A DNA stretch of 64,000 nt from Chrysoporthe austroafricana (lineage: Eukaryota > Ascomycota > Sordariomycetes > Diaporthales > Cryphonectriaceae), in the NCBI GenBank assembly GCA_001051155.2, contig JYIP02000006.1, positions 4,712,001 to 4,776,000 of the forward strand. The letters are read 5' to 3'. Positions within the stretch are counted from its first letter, which is position 1; each line of letters opens with the position of its first letter. Below are positions 32,922-46,350 of the stretch, in pieces. Made by a program: the position numbers and the translations under genes. The notes under the pieces were generated by a model. That model saw only the letters and a list, made by a program, of their open reading frames with translations. It had not been told where the DNA came from and did no database searches.

Positions 32922-33300
32922 AAGCGGGAAGAAATCGAAACCGAAAAGGGCTTCCTAGAGCTTTAGCGGAAGTTAAATAAGGCTATTGCCCGCCTTATAC
33001 GTTTTCGTAAAATAAAACGTATTTTACAGGAATAGAGTACGAAAATAATTATTCAAGGTTTGCAATCCTTAAATAAATTAGAAAAGAAAGAATATCGGGA
33101 TAAAAAGTCTTATATATTATTATTGCAAGAAATAATAGCTGCTAAGCTTTCCTTATTATTAGATAATTCCTTATTTTGGAATTAGTTCTTATTATTTGCG
33201 GAAGATTTATCGGGCTTTATAGGTTTCTCGGTATTTGGGGCTATTATTTTTAATTCGGGTATTATTAAGCCTAATAATTATTCGGCAAATAATATTTGAG
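32922..33300 (+). pseudogene. Antisense coiled-coil ORF remnant of the outer retrotransposon
   Basis: Lies between the pol end and the 3' LTR but on the strand opposite to pol. The frame from 32922 reads KREEIETEKGFLEL, stop, RKLNKAIARLIRFRKIKRIL then QE, stop, then GLQSLNKLEKKEYRDKK. It is highly charged with heptad-like leucines, so a coiled coil is likely. The K-x-K-R-I-x-Q-E core at 33006-33035 is shared with the antisense frame of the inner element. TAG stops sit at likely Trp/Gln/Arg codons. Function unknown. Confidence 0.5.
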
Positions 33301-34619
33301 AAATTCTTTAATAAGTTCTGAATCGATATTAGCTAGTTTTTCTTATATATTTTCTTTATATTTATAATCTTTCTATTTAATAAGGTATTATTATTTTCGT
33401 CTTCATAATTTTGAATCGAGAATTGCTTTTATTTCTTATTATTATTTATCTGGATTAAGCTTAATATCGTAATTTAGTAATATATCTAGTAATGCTAATT
33501 TAAAGAATAATTTGTAAAAGATTGGGTATATTCTTATTCCTGGTAATAAGTCGAGCTTGTAGCTAATATTTAAAAACTTTTTCAAAATTTTGAAAAGTCC
33601 AAATTTCTTATAATCTAATTTGTTATTAAATCTCTTAATTTTAATATTTTTGCATTTTAAATAGACTTTATTTCCTTTTTATAAAATTAATCTTTTAATC
33701 TTTTTCTGATTAATATATTTTATTATATTTTCTATAAGTTTTTAGAATATTTTTTGGAATTTTATTTGGATATTTTTAATCTTTTTAACTTATTATTCTG
33801 CTATTTCTGCAATTATTTTTAGGAATATTTCGTAATATGCTATTAATTCTTATCCGGTTAATATTTTGAATAATTATATTTTTATTATTAAAATTATCGC
33901 GCTATTATAAGCGAATTGTATAAATAATAGAAATTCTACCCAATTATTCTAATTATAATTAATATAATATCTGAAATATTATTTTATAATCTGGTTAATT
34001 CGTTTTATTTAGCTATTTATTTTAGAATAAAATGCTATAGATAATCTGTATTTCGTTCCGAATTGCTTTATAAATAATATCTAAAATCTTAATATAAACT
34101 TTCTATTTTTATCTGAAATAATTTCTTATAACATTCTATAATTGCTTATAATATATTTCAAGAATATATATAATAATTCTTTTGCAATACTAGCCTCTTT
34201 ATATAGTAAAAAGTAGCTATACTTATTTAATTTACAAACTATTATTAAGATACTATCGAATACAACCCTAATTAAAAGTTTTTATAAAGCTAATAGCTTA
34301 ATAATAAAATCTAAACTAATAAATACCCAAATAGTATTAAGTATTAATAGAGGTTATAATAATCCGTAAGGCTTATATTATTCTATTTTGTTCTTTTTGC
34401 AGCTATTGCAATTATTGATAATATTTCGTATTCTGGACTTAAATCCTAACAAGTTCTAATATTATCGGATTCTATTTATTATTGCTATAATTCCTTAATA
34501 TCTATAAGCTAGTATTTCATATATTTATTTGATATATTTATCTTATTCTTCTAATATTATATTTTTAGGTTATTTCCTCTAATAACTAATTCTGAATATA
34601 GTATTAATTTCTTATTATT
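33300..34619 (-). pseudogene. Outer element pol, integrase-side remnant
   Basis: Minus-strand translation of this TA-rich block gives broken integrase-like pieces, for example around 34080-34160 a stretch aligning with the catalytic-core IISDRDxKFxSxFW region. It is cut off on the right by the inner element at 34620 and resumes at 42054. Many stops. Confidence 0.6.
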
Positions 34620-35076
34620 TGTTATAACCCAGCAAGAAAACAGGGTATGCTAGGGAAAAGATGGGGTAGGCAAGCACTTTACCCGTAGCCTTACTTACAA
34701 AGCCCTTTTCCGTTGCTTACGTAAGCCAGGGTTAGGGGCATACAGTAAGGGGGATCTAGAGATCTGTTATAGAGCTACCCGATCCCGGATCTGGGAATCC
34801 AGCCCAGATCCAGCAGATCTAGCAGTACAGGACGGGAAGACTAGATATATATATATAAAGAGTAAGACGATTACCAGATAGATTACTATAGTCTTCCAGT
34901 TATCAATCTAAATATTAATTGGACCCTACTATTGATAGTCGCCCAAGATTTATAAATATTGCGATATTCAGTAAATTGTATTTCTATATTCAAAGCATAT
35001 ACTTGGTACCGCTCTTGCTAGTATAAACCTTTCGACCCTATAGCATATCTCAGGGATTGCTGCAGCGTTTATAATA
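34620..35076 (+). repeat. 5' LTR of the inner retrotransposon
   Basis: 457 bp, begins TGTTATAACCC and ends GTTTATAATA (the terminal CA changed to TA). It contains a TATATATATATAAAGAG promoter-like stretch near 34846-34862. Confidence 0.9.
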
Positions 35077-35189
35077 TTTTGATAACTCTTGTTCAAGAAC
35101 GGTTCAGTATATTCCTTTTGAATAATACCGGAATACGATAGCGCCCCAGACCCTATCTTTTTCCAGTAATCAGGCCCTTTAGGAAAGAA

Positions 35190-36050
35190 ACCCGGTTATC
35201 CTTATTAACGAATAATTCTAGGAACAAAATATAGCCTTATACCAATAGCTCGAGGAAATCAAAAACGAAATTTTCCGCCTTAACGCCTTTCAATAGGCCA
35301 AGGCTTTCAAGCTTAACAAGCCCGGGCCTTACAAAAGCATCCGTAAAGACTTTCAGGCTTTCTTAACCCAATTCAAGGCCTATTTCAAGCATTACGGTAC
35401 TTAGTTCAGGACTACTTACGATAAGATTGATTTCGCAAGAAGCCGATTTGAAAGAATGGCATTCCAGTAATAGGAACCTACCTTTCGCAATTACCTGGAT
35501 AACGATAACGCATTCCGCTCTAAAGATACTAAACGTATTTTCTAATACTATTCCAATTTCGAGAAAGCCTTTATTAAGATTTTCGGAAACCTAAACGAAC
35601 AATATATTACAATATAGCAATTAGAAGCATTTCGGCAAATAGGATCGGCAGCAGACTATATAGCCAAATTCAGATAAATTATTGCCTATCTCGATTACGA
35701 AAACGAACCCTTTATAGACGCTTATTACGCAGGATTTAAAGAAGAAGTCAAAAACGAATTTTATAAAGAAGATCGACCCGAAAAATTTAATAAGTTTATT
35801 AGTAAAGCCGTTCGTATTGATAATCGGCTTTACGAACGAAAGCAATAACGATAAAAGAATTATAATAATACTTCTCGGTATTAACCCAATTCTAGAAAGC
35901 GCAAGTTCCAATACAATAACCGAAATAGTATAGCTCATTCAAGTACGATATATACGGGATTAATAGAACTAGATGCCCTTATACAAAAATAATGCAAAGG
36001 AATTACCTATTATAATTATAGCAAAAAAGGATATATTGTTTGCAATTGCT
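35190..36050 (+). pseudogene. Inner element gag remnant with degraded zinc knuckle
   Basis: Translation shows a retrotransposon Gag capsid pattern (KSIRKDFQAFLTQFKAYFKH, later IKIFGNLNEQYIT and AAYIAKFR-like segments) with scattered stops. Near 36000-36045 a knuckle reads NYNSKKGYIVCNCY. The expected cysteine and histidine positions have become Tyr, Ser and similar, in keeping with G-to-A changes. Confidence 0.75.
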
Positions 36051-37199
36051 ACTAAGAAAAAAAAAAGCGAGAATAGAAGCTAGTCCCGGAAAAATAAATC
36101 AGTATCGCTTAGCGATAAGAACCTAATTAGCTGAATAATAATATCTTACCGGAATAAATAGCGGACCCTAATTATAATAGTATAAGCTGGACAGCTTATT
36201 ACCAGGATTATTGCTTATTGCACTTTTCGGCAAAAGAAAGTTTAGGATAATTTCTATGCAAACTTAAAGGACAAAAACAATTCGCTATAGGAAGAAAAGG
36301 CCTTCTTTACGATACGGCTATAAATAATAGCGATTCAGACTGCTTAAGCAACTCGCTAATTGCTAGAAGAAAAAACTTAAGACAATTCCCTTTAAAGACT
36401 TATTTCGATAAACGATAGGAAGCAATAGTAAAAGAAGAACTCAATACCCCAAATACGGCAGTACTAATACTTAGCGCTATAATAGAAGAAGCAGCGCTAC
36501 TAGACCGACAGCCAGATAATCTACCAACCCTTATATTCGAAAAAGAATCAGAGGAACGTAATATCCTAAATACGAAACAGCTACGACAAAAGCATAACGA
36601 TTGGAAAACCAAATATATAAAAATCGAGCATTTAGTTTACGGGCTTATATTACAGGAACTCTTCTAAAGCATCCCGTTTCAGAATAGCGGATATAAATCC
36701 CAGGAAAATAGAAAAATCAATTATTTATACCTTCGATATTATAAACTTGCCTGGATATATTGCGTATATTACAATTGCTAGATACATTTTAGCAAGAAAG
36801 TTAAATACAATTAATTTCCAATTAGAGAATAAAACTAATTAATTTAACCTATTATGGAATCCTAGAGAAAGTACAAAAAGGTCTTGCATATCGAATATAA
36901 TAATGCATATATCGGGCTATTAAATAATTGCCCTTGGAAGTATATTCAAAGAAGAACGATTTGGGAATAATGCTATATCATAGCATATTTTATTCATATG
37001 CAAAACAAGGCTAAAGAGTAATACCGATTGCAGAAAGCCGAGAAGGCAAAGCAGTATGCCCAAGGCCAAGCAAGAAGATTGGCAAAGCAAATAGCGAAAT
37101 AAATATAGAACGATCTAAAAGAGAAAGATTGCCTGTAAAGGGATAATAGCTGATTAGGACTATAAGGTCCTTATATATTATTACAAATAACAAAAAAGA

Positions 37200-40100
37200 G
37201 CATATTATTTTGGATATATATATTAACGGGCAATGCTATAGCGCATTATTAGATAGTAACGTATAAGGAAATTTCATTTCGCTAAAAGTCGTTAATAAAG
37301 AACGGATTCCTTAAATATAAAAAAAGGATCTTTATAGACTTAATATTGTAAAAAGAAAAGCAGTAGCATACAATCTTAATATAATCGATATGAAAATTAA
37401 TTATTTACTTATTTCGATCCAAAGCCTTATAATAAATATTACTTTCGATATTACAGATACGGCATAATATAAGTTAATCTTAAGGATACTATAGCTCAAA
37501 GAGCATAATTCCTATATTAATTGGACTATTAGCCAGATTTCAAGGGAATTAGCCGTACTTATTAAAAAGGTTGCAATTAATAAAAAAAGGAAAGACTTAA
37601 TTATTGAAAATAGCATTAAAAATATGCGCTCAAACAGGCTTAGATATACTTTTAAAGCAGAAGCATTTGCTAAACGATAAGGAAAGGCTACGAATACCTC
37701 GAACTTACGAATATAAATTAAAGACGGGCCGAGAATTCAAGCAATTAGCAATTAATAAAAGACTAATCCGGCACAAAGCGTTATAAAATTATATAGATTA
37801 TAGAATTATAAAGAAATTCAGCTTTCAGTATAATAGGCATAAGAAGGCTACGAAAAAAGATTTGGCCTTATAAGCGACAAATACCCAAGACTACTAGAAA
37901 CCAGAGTATATAAATAAAGAAAAGAAGCAAGCGAAGCAAAATACGCTTAATAATACCTTTTGTTCTTCCAAATCTCAGAAAATAAAGAAGGACTATTACT
38001 AGAATTCAAGAACGTACCGAAAGAATATTATAAGTTCAAAAAATTATAGCAAGGAAAATTCGATACTGGTTTGCCAGAATATAGCCCTTTTAATTACAAG
38101 ATCTTACTAAAAGAAAGAACAAAACCTAAAAACTACTTTATTTACAAATTCGACTAAGCGAAATTCGAAATACTTAGAGAATATATCGACGAAAACCTAA
38201 AGAGAAGTTATATACGGAAATTATAGTTACCAGCAAAGTACTTAATCTTATTTATACCCAAAAAGAACGGTAAGTTATAACTTTGCATAGATTACAGGCA
38301 GCTTAACGATATTACAATCAAGAACCGCTATCCTTTGCCTTTAATAGGAGAAATGCAAAACCGATTGATAAGAACAAACTAGTTTATTACGCTCGACTTT
38401 AAAGAAAGATATTACTATATCCGAATTAAGGAAAATAATATTTGGAAAATAGTATTCCGGACCCGTTACGGACATTTCGAATATATAATTTTACTTTTTG
38501 GATTAATTAACGCGCCCGTATCTTTTCAAGAAATAATTAATAACGTTTTTCGCGAATACTTGGATACTATTATTATTATTTACTTTGATAATATCCTTAT
38601 CTATTCAAAAGACTTTAAATCCTATAAATAGCATATATAGCAAGTATTTTAGACTTTGTAAAATAATAAGTTCCTAATCGAATTAAGCAAATGCTGCTTC
38701 TATTAGCAAAAAGTCGATTACTTCGGCTATACGATAGAGCTAAATAAGATTAGCATACAAAAAGATAAGATTTAAACAATAAAAGAATGGCTTATACTAG
38801 AAAAAACAAAAGAAGTTAGGGCATTTTTCGGCTATACTAACTTTTACCGATAATTTATTCGGGACTATAGCAAAATTGCATGCCCTTTTACGGATCTTAC
38901 GAAAAAAGACCGAAAGTTCGAATAGATATAAGAAGCATAAGAAGCATTTAACGAAATCAAGAAACGAGTAATATCGGAACCTATACTTTATAAAGCAAAC
39001 CCAAATAAGCCGTTCGAAATCGAAACTAATACATTAGATTATGCATTAGGAAAACAATTGGGCTAACGAGATAACCAAAAACGTTTCAGGATCGTAAGTA
39101 ACTTTTCGAAAAAACTGAACGGCCCGGAACTCAATTATAGCATCCCGGATAAGGAATTGATAGCAATTATAAAAGCATTCGAAAAATAGCAGTATTACTT
39201 AATCGGAACAAAATACTAGATTATAGTACATTCCGATTATAAAAACCTAATAATATTTATAATAACGAAAGTCCTAAATAAATAATAAATTAGATAAGCA
39301 GAATTCCTTTTATAATTCGATTTAAAAATCGTTTATTGCAAAAGATTAGAAAATGGCAAGGCGGATGCGCTTAGCAGACGATTAGATTATTAGGATAACG
39401 AACTAAAAGAATTATAAAATATTTTCCGATAAAATAAAAATAGTAATTTTATAAACGAAACCAGAGAATTTGATATAATTATCAAAATTAATAATAACGA
39501 AAAAAAGCCAGAAGATATAACCCTTGAAAAATAGGACAAGTATATTCGAAATATATATAGCATACTAGCATACGGCTATCAAGGAATTAGAGCTACGTAC
39601 GAAAGAATCAAAAGATACTGGAATCCTTTAGGATTAAAGAAAAAGGTTGAAAGAATCTTACGAGAATGCGATAGCTGCAAGAAGAATAAAATCGAATATT
39701 ACAAGCCTTATAAACTATTCTAACCATTTCCTATTTCGGAAGCGGTTTGGCAATCTATTAGCTGGGATTTTATTATTAAGCTACCCCTTTTACGAAAACC
39801 TTTAACTAGAGTACAATACGATAGTATTCTAATAATAGTTTGCAAACTAAGCAAGTACGCTTACTTCCTTCCGTATAAAGAAAGCAATATAGCAAAAGAT
39901 CTCGCGTATATATTCTTGAGAACGGTTATAGCCAATTATAGCATGCCTAAAGAAATCATTTCCAATAGAGATAGGAAATTCGTATCAAACTTTTGGATAT
40001 CGCTTATAAAGCTATTCGGAACGCAATAAAAGATATCTATTGCATTCTACTTATAAACGGACGAACAAATAAAACGGACGAATCAGATTATCAAATAATA

Positions 40101-40790
40101 CTTATAGCATTATATAAATTACGAATAGGATAATTGGGTTAGCTTATTACTATTAATACAGTTCGCATATAATAATGCAAATACAAGTACGATAAAGAAA
40201 TTATTATTTTACGTATTATACGGCTATAACCCGATAGCCTATTATGATAAACTATTAGGAATAAATATAGAAATAACAGAAAAACGAATCAAAAGGATTA
40301 AGAAAGTCTAAAAGGAATTTCAGAAAGAACTGAAATTTGTATAAGAAAAGATAACGAAATACGCTAATTCCAAAAGAATTAAAGGACCAATTCTATAAGA
40401 AAGAGATAAAATCTATTTTGTCCGACAAAAAGAACATATCAAAATAACCAGACCCTTTTATTTATTGGATTATAAGAAATTCGGATTATTCAAAGTATTG
40501 AGAAAAATCTCAGATATTAATTTCGAATTCGCATTTCCTTACGAAATGAAAATTTACCCGGTTTTCCATATTTCATTTCTTGAGCCCGTACTCAAAATAG
40601 CCGAAACAGATAATATAGTATAAGTAGAAAGCAATAAACCGGAATACGAAATAGAATAAATCTTTAAGTATCGAAAATTAACGAATTATAGAGAATATTT
40701 AATCAAATAAAAAAGATATTATTCAAGCGAAAATAATTGAAAGCCAATCAAGAACTTGACTAATGCGAAACGAGCATTCCAGGTTTATTA
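37200..40790 (+). pseudogene. Inner element pol remnant: protease, RT, RNase H, integrase, chromodomain
   Basis: Protease: ALLDSNV near 37230, where the family has [16 protein letters not shown] at 38281-38310 and YFDN at about 38581 in place of the catalytic YFDD. RNase H follows to about 39400. Integrase: zinc-finger end ECDSCKKNK near 39670, then the core with SWDF near 39760 and EIISNRDRKFVSNFW near 39950-39995. Chromodomain: PEYEIE...YRKLTNYREYLIK and later NLTNA at 40637-40780, marking the chromovirus clade and likely targeting to heterochromatin. Stops are too many for expression. Confidence 0.88.
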
Positions 40791-40961
40791 GGAAAAAATA
40801 GCTATTCGGATACAAAAATCTTCCTAATAAAACGCTATTACCAGTTAGCGCTCGGCATTGAAATAAGAAAATAACCAATTAAGAAAACCTATTAATTAGC
40901 CAGAAAGATAGTTAATACCCGAAAAACCGACTATATTTTCGGGCCCAATTTCCAAAGCAAA

Positions 40962-41300
40962 TTAGTCAATTTCGGAACCAAATTGCTGCAAAGCAGCCTT
41001 AAAATCGAAACTTTCCGGGAAGGGACCTTTAGGAACGAAAGATTCCGCAATACGATACTCGGCCTCGGCTTTACGGCTCTCTTCCGCCGCCTCTTTAGTC
41101 TCTAGCTTTTCCAACTTTTCGAGATTGGATAAATTACGGCAAAAAGCCCGAGCCATTCGCTCTTGCTATATTCGTTTCTGTTTCTGCAATTGCATTAATT
41201 TATCTTCCAAACCTTCAATCTTATTTTCCAATTTTTGAAATTAATTGGATACGAAAGAAAGCTCCGCCGCATTGATCGGTTCCAAAATATCGCAGCTCGC
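40962..41300 (-). pseudogene. Antisense coiled-coil ORF remnant of the inner retrotransposon
   Basis: Between the chromodomain and the 3' LTR, on the strand opposite to pol. The last 64 codons (41156-40962) are open and unusually GC-rich for this element: MARAFCRNLSNLEKLEKLE, a Lys/Glu-rich helix, and a tail FDFKAALQQFGSEID ending at a stop. Upstream in the same frame to about 41300 come KLENKIEGLEDKLMQLQKQK then RI-stop-QER, with only TAG/TAA breaks. A strong coiled coil is predicted by eye. It shares the KxKRIxQE core with the outer element's antisense frame. Confidence 0.55.
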
Positions 41301-41591
41301 CTAATTGTATTGAATATACTTAAAATAACGAGACGAATCCTGCTTGGATACTGCGCAAGTTTCCAAACTTAGACAATTATAATAAGAATAAGGATGCATA
41401 ATAATAGCGTAATAAATAATCCGAAAAATCAGGAAATTATGCTATTTGCGCTTATCAAAATAAAAATTGGAAGATTTGGATTTCGAGATTCTATTACTTA
41501 TCCTATTTAAGAAGGCATAATAAGCTATACGAACGAGCCAGGGCTATTTACAAGAATTGTTAAAGACAATAACCGATTGGAAAGGAAATAA

Positions 41592-42048
41592 TATTATAAC
41601 TTAATAAGAAAACAGAATATGCCAGGGAAAAGATAGGGTAAGCAAGCACCTTACCCGTAGCCCTATTTACAAAGCCCTTTTCCGTTGCTTACGTAAGCTA
41701 GGGTTAAGGGCATATAATAAGGGGGATTTAGAGATCTATTATAAAGCTACCCAATCCCGGATTTGGGAATCCAGCCCAGATCCAGCAAATCTAGCAATAC
41801 AGGACGGGAAGACCAGATATATATATATAAAGAGTAAGACAATTACTAGATAAATTATTATAATCTTCCAGTTATTAATCTAAGTATCAATTGGACCTTA
41901 TTATTGATAGTCGCCCAAGACTTATAAATATTGCGATATTTAGTAAATCGTATTCTTATATTCAAGGCATATACTTGGTACCGCTCTTGCTAGCATAAAC
42001 CATTCGACCCTATAGCGTATTTCAAGGATTGCTGCAGCGTTTATAACA
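41592..42048 (+). repeat. 3' LTR of the inner retrotransposon
   Basis: 457 bp, begins TATTATAAC (TG changed to TA) and ends GTTTATAACA. Equal in length to the 5' copy, differing mainly by transitions. Confidence 0.9.
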
Positions 42049-42053
42049 TTATT

Positions 42054-45000
42054 ATACGAGGTTACTATCTTTATTTGTATCGAAAAGTATCTATTCTCTA
42101 TTTTCTCTTTCAGTTTTATAATTTGCTTGTTTGCTAAGAGTATTTGCCTTAATATTTTCTTTTCCGGGTATATATATAATTTTGATATCGAACTATAATA
42201 AATACTCTGCTTATTTAACTTATCTTTTATTAAATATCTTAATCGTTATAAATATTATTAAATTCTTATAATTTGTAAAAATCTGAATCGGGTATTTAGT
42301 TCCGATTAAATAGTATTCTTATTTTTGAAAAGCATATATTATTGCTATAAGTTTTTAGTTTAGCATTGCGTATCTGAATTCTAGTTTATTGAATTTCTTA
42401 TTAAAATTCGCGATAAAGTATAGTTTTTCTTAATTATTTCGTTAAATAAATTCTTTATTAATAATATATGCTAATATATTTATATTGATTTCAAATAGCT
42501 ATATTGGGTTTGCTTTTTGTAATATTGGGTTTTGGGTAATTTTTTTTTTGAGTATATTGAAAGCTTTTTGTTCTATATTTGTTTATTCAAATATTCTATC
42601 TTTTTTAATTAGCTCTATTAATGGTTTAGCGATTTCTGTATATCTTTTTATAAATTATTAATAGAAATTAATATATTCAAGGAATAATTTGATATTTATA
42701 ATATCTTAAAGTTATAGCTATTTTCATATTGCTTTAATTTTATTTTTTTGTATTTAAATATTACTTAATTCAATAATATATCCAAAATAGTTAACTTTCT
42801 GGATATAAAAATAGCTTTTTTTTCCGTTAATAAAAAGTTTATTATTTTTGAAAATCTTTAGTATTTATTAGATATACTATTTATATATTTCTAGATCTTT
42901 TGAATAGATTAAGATATTATCGAAATATACGATAATAAAATAATTTAAATACTTTCGTAAAATATAATTTATTATTTCCTGAAATAATATTAATATATTT
43001 GTAAATTTAAAGGGCATAATAAAGTATTCAAAATATTTATAATATATTCTAAAAGCTATTTTCCATTCGTATCCTTTTTTAATGCAAATATATGCATATC
43101 CTTTTTATAAATCGAATATTATAAACTATTTTATATTGCAAGATTTATTGCATAACTCTTTCGATAGCGGTAAAGGGTACCGATTCTTAATAATAATATC
43201 GTTAAGCTATTTATAATTTACGCAAAATCGTAATTTGCTATTCTTTTTTAAATTAAATAAGATTGAATATTTTGTTAAGAAATATAACTTTCGTATAAAA
43301 CCTTTCTTTAAGTTTTCGTTAATATATTCTTTAAATATTTCGAATTATACTTTATCTAGTCCGTAAATAAGTTTGAATGCTAATTATATTCCTAATTTGA
43401 AAGGAATTTCATAATCGTATAGGCCGTATATTAGGAATCTTGCTTTTCTCTTAAGCATAAAGATCTTTTTGAATTCGTAATACTTTCTTAATACGTTTTT
43501 GAATTCTGGTCTTAGTTTTCTATCTGTATCTGCTATTTGTAAGAATAGAATATATCGTTTTGCTATTCTTTTTTCGTTATTAATTTCTTTATAATTCTAT
43601 AATTTATATATCGGTATTTCTAGGTTTTGTCTATAACTTAAGAAGAATTATTAATTCTTTTCCTATAAAGTTTTATCTTAATATTTTATTTCATACCGAA
43701 TTAAACGATTTCTTTAATATCTATTTACTTATTATATTAATTTATTATTATTTTATTTCTTAAAGTCCAATTATTATATAGTCTTTCTCTATAAGCTATT
43801 AATCCTTATTAATTTAAAGGTAATATAAGTATCCATTTGAAAGCCTATTTCTAAGCTTTATTCAGTAATTAAATCTCGCCTTTCGCTTTTAATTACAATT
43901 ATCTTCCGGGATATAGCATTATCCTAATAAATTTAGCCAATAATCCAATCGATTCGAAAATTATACTCTTTGAATTAAGGTAATCCTATAATTATATCGT
44001 ATTTTGCTATACTCGTAATATTAAAAATCAGATCTATAATACGTTTTTGGATCGAAATAAATAAATAATTAATTTCTATATCGATTATATTTTAATTATA
44101 AATAACCGGTTTTCTTTTTATAATATATAGTATATAAGGATTCCTTTTCTATTTCTATATAATATATATTTAATTGATAATTCTTAATAAAATAAAGTTT
44201 CTTTAAGCGCTATTATTTAATAATACGCTATAAGTTTGCCCGTTAATTTATATTAATATCTTAATATATTTCCAGCCTATTATTATTATTAAGCTTAAAG
44301 ACTTAATAAGTTCGAATATTTGCTATTCTATTATAAGCGTTTTTCGTCTTTTAAGCTTTCTATAATCTATTTAAGGCTTTTAGCTGCTTATTATGCTAGC
44401 TATTTGGCTTATTTTATGCTATATATACGCCTGCTATTGCTTTCAAAATTTATTCGTTAATATTATACGTAAAGCTTCCTGCTAGCATATACTTCGTATT
44501 CTTCCGTTTGGCATTGCCATTACTTAACTTATTTGTTAAGGCATTCTCGAAAGAAATTCTCGAGTAATTTTACAAATGCAATATATTTGGTTTTATTAAG
44601 GATTATTCTGTACTATAAGTAGAATTCTTTATATATTTTAATAATTCCTTATAGTTCTCTTATTGGAAATTAGATATTCTATACTTTTTCTGAAAAATAT
44701 ATTTTATAATTATTATAAATATATAAAATTTATAATAATTCGTAATATTGGAAAAATAATAGGTTAATCCTTTCATTCTCGTATTGCTAGTATTTATAAT
44801 TCTATAATTGCTAGTATTTTAATGCTTTATCTAAATTTATTTTATAAATATAATATTCTGTTATTTCTAGAAATATATATTTAAATCGTAATAAGTTAGT
44901 ATCTTCTTTATCCTTTATATTAAGAGTAATAAGTTCCGGTAATTTATCTAGCTATCGGTCTTAGAAATCTTCTTCTTTTATAATTACTAATTCTGAAATT

Positions 45001-46350
45001 TCTTTAAAGCTAGTAAGAAAAGCAAGTTAAAATTATAGGCATTATTCCGAATCTATTATCCTGAATAATCTTAATTTCGGAATTTGCTTTTTTCTATCAA
45101 ATAATTTATCTAGTAATATTAAAAATATTATCCTTTATCTTTTTTAAAAGGGTAAATACTTAATTCCTTATTAATAATTTTTCCTAGTTTTAAGTTATTA
45201 TCTCGCAAGTAATTATATCTGCTAGCGATTTTCTCTAAGAAGTTAGTAAAGCATTCAGAGAAGTTATCTGCTTTAATGCTTCTTATTGCTAATTATTTCT
45301 TTCTTTTAAATATATATAGAAACCAGTTGCTTTCTTCCTTATCCGAAAGGTACATTAAGCAATAATTATTATAATAAGCAGTTTAGCTAAGATTATTATA
45401 TTTTTTGCTAAGGTCCAGTGCTTATTCCGGAAGGGTATATTTGGTAAGGCGGTTATTTTTCCGCTATATAGTATTAAATAACCGTTCTTCTGAGATAGGT
45501 TTCCAATTACTTTTCCTGGGTTGCTAGCATTCCCTCGCTATATATCCTGCTTTTCCATAATTATAGCAATTAAAACAGGGTTTTCCTTTGCCGGGGCTTT
45601 TTTAGGCTATATCTAATTCTATAAGCCTTGCATATATTATACCGCTTTGAGCTATGCTTTATAGATTTCCTTATTGCTATCCGTTATATCGAGGATATCT
45701 TATATTGGCCTGGAATTTCGGGATATATTATTTTTTAATATGCTGCTATTTCCGTTCGTATAATCGGTTATTAATCTTAATTATTATTAATATATTTATT
45801 AAAGTTATCTGGATAATTTATCTTATAGAATTTATTTTTTACTTTTTCTTTTAATCCCTTATAATATTAATCTATAAATAGGCCGTTTTCGTAATCTAAA
45901 TAAGCTATAATCTATCGAAATTTAATAATATAATCTGCTGCTAACTTTATCTATCGGAATTCTTCAAATCTCCTAATAGCCGTTTGTTATTTATCGGGAT
46001 TTCCAAAAATCTTATTAAGAAATTTCTCGAAATTGGAATACTTTTTGAAAACTTCCCTAATAGCTTCTATTTAATCTATATAACCATTATCCATATAATC
46101 GCGGAATATAAGTTCGTATTACTGAAAGGCTATTCTTTCGAAACGATTTCCAGTAAAAATAATTTTATCTGCTTTTATAATAAATTGCAAGCAATAATAT
46201 TAAAAATAGGCTTTATATTATATAAAGAAAGCTTAGAATTCTTTACGGATTCCTTTATATAAGCCTAGTTTCTCAAATTTACAAGCCTTAGTTTGCTAAA
46301 AAGTATTAAGATAAGTAATTTCTATTCTAATTTCGACTAACTGGTTATAG
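42054..46350 (-). pseudogene. Outer element gag-pol, 5' part (minus strand)
   Basis: Minus-strand pieces: a CCHC-type knuckle CFNCYNYGKAGYI near 45580-45540, and a gag capsid segment further right (about 46.26-45.6 kb). RT motif LRFCVNYK-stop-LND lies at about 43236-43196, and YFDN at about 42930. The same YFDD-to-YFDN change appears in both elements. Plus-strand frames in this block are shadows of gag. Heavily stop-ridden. Confidence 0.75.

Larger units (their letters stand above)
34620..42048 (+). mobile_element. Inner Ty3/gypsy chromovirus, full length but RIP-degraded
   Basis: A 7429-bp element with 457-bp LTRs (34620-35076 and 41592-42048) and an exact 5-bp target duplication TTATT (34615-34619 and 42049-42053). 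Order on the plus strand: primer-binding-like site (35077 onward), gag, CCHC knuckle, protease, reverse transcriptase, RNase H, integrase, chromodomain, polypurine tract (AAAGGAAATAA), LTR. Protease-RT-RNaseH-integrase order plus the chromodomain identifies a chromovirus. Dozens of TAG/TAA stops at expected Trp and Gln codons show RIP. It inserted into the pol gene of the outer element, so it is the younger of the two. Confidence 0.93.

Noticed and set aside
45654..46262. Plus-strand ORFs of 66 and 92 aa in the outer element
   Set aside because: They are shadows of the minus-strand gag in low-complexity AT-rich sequence.
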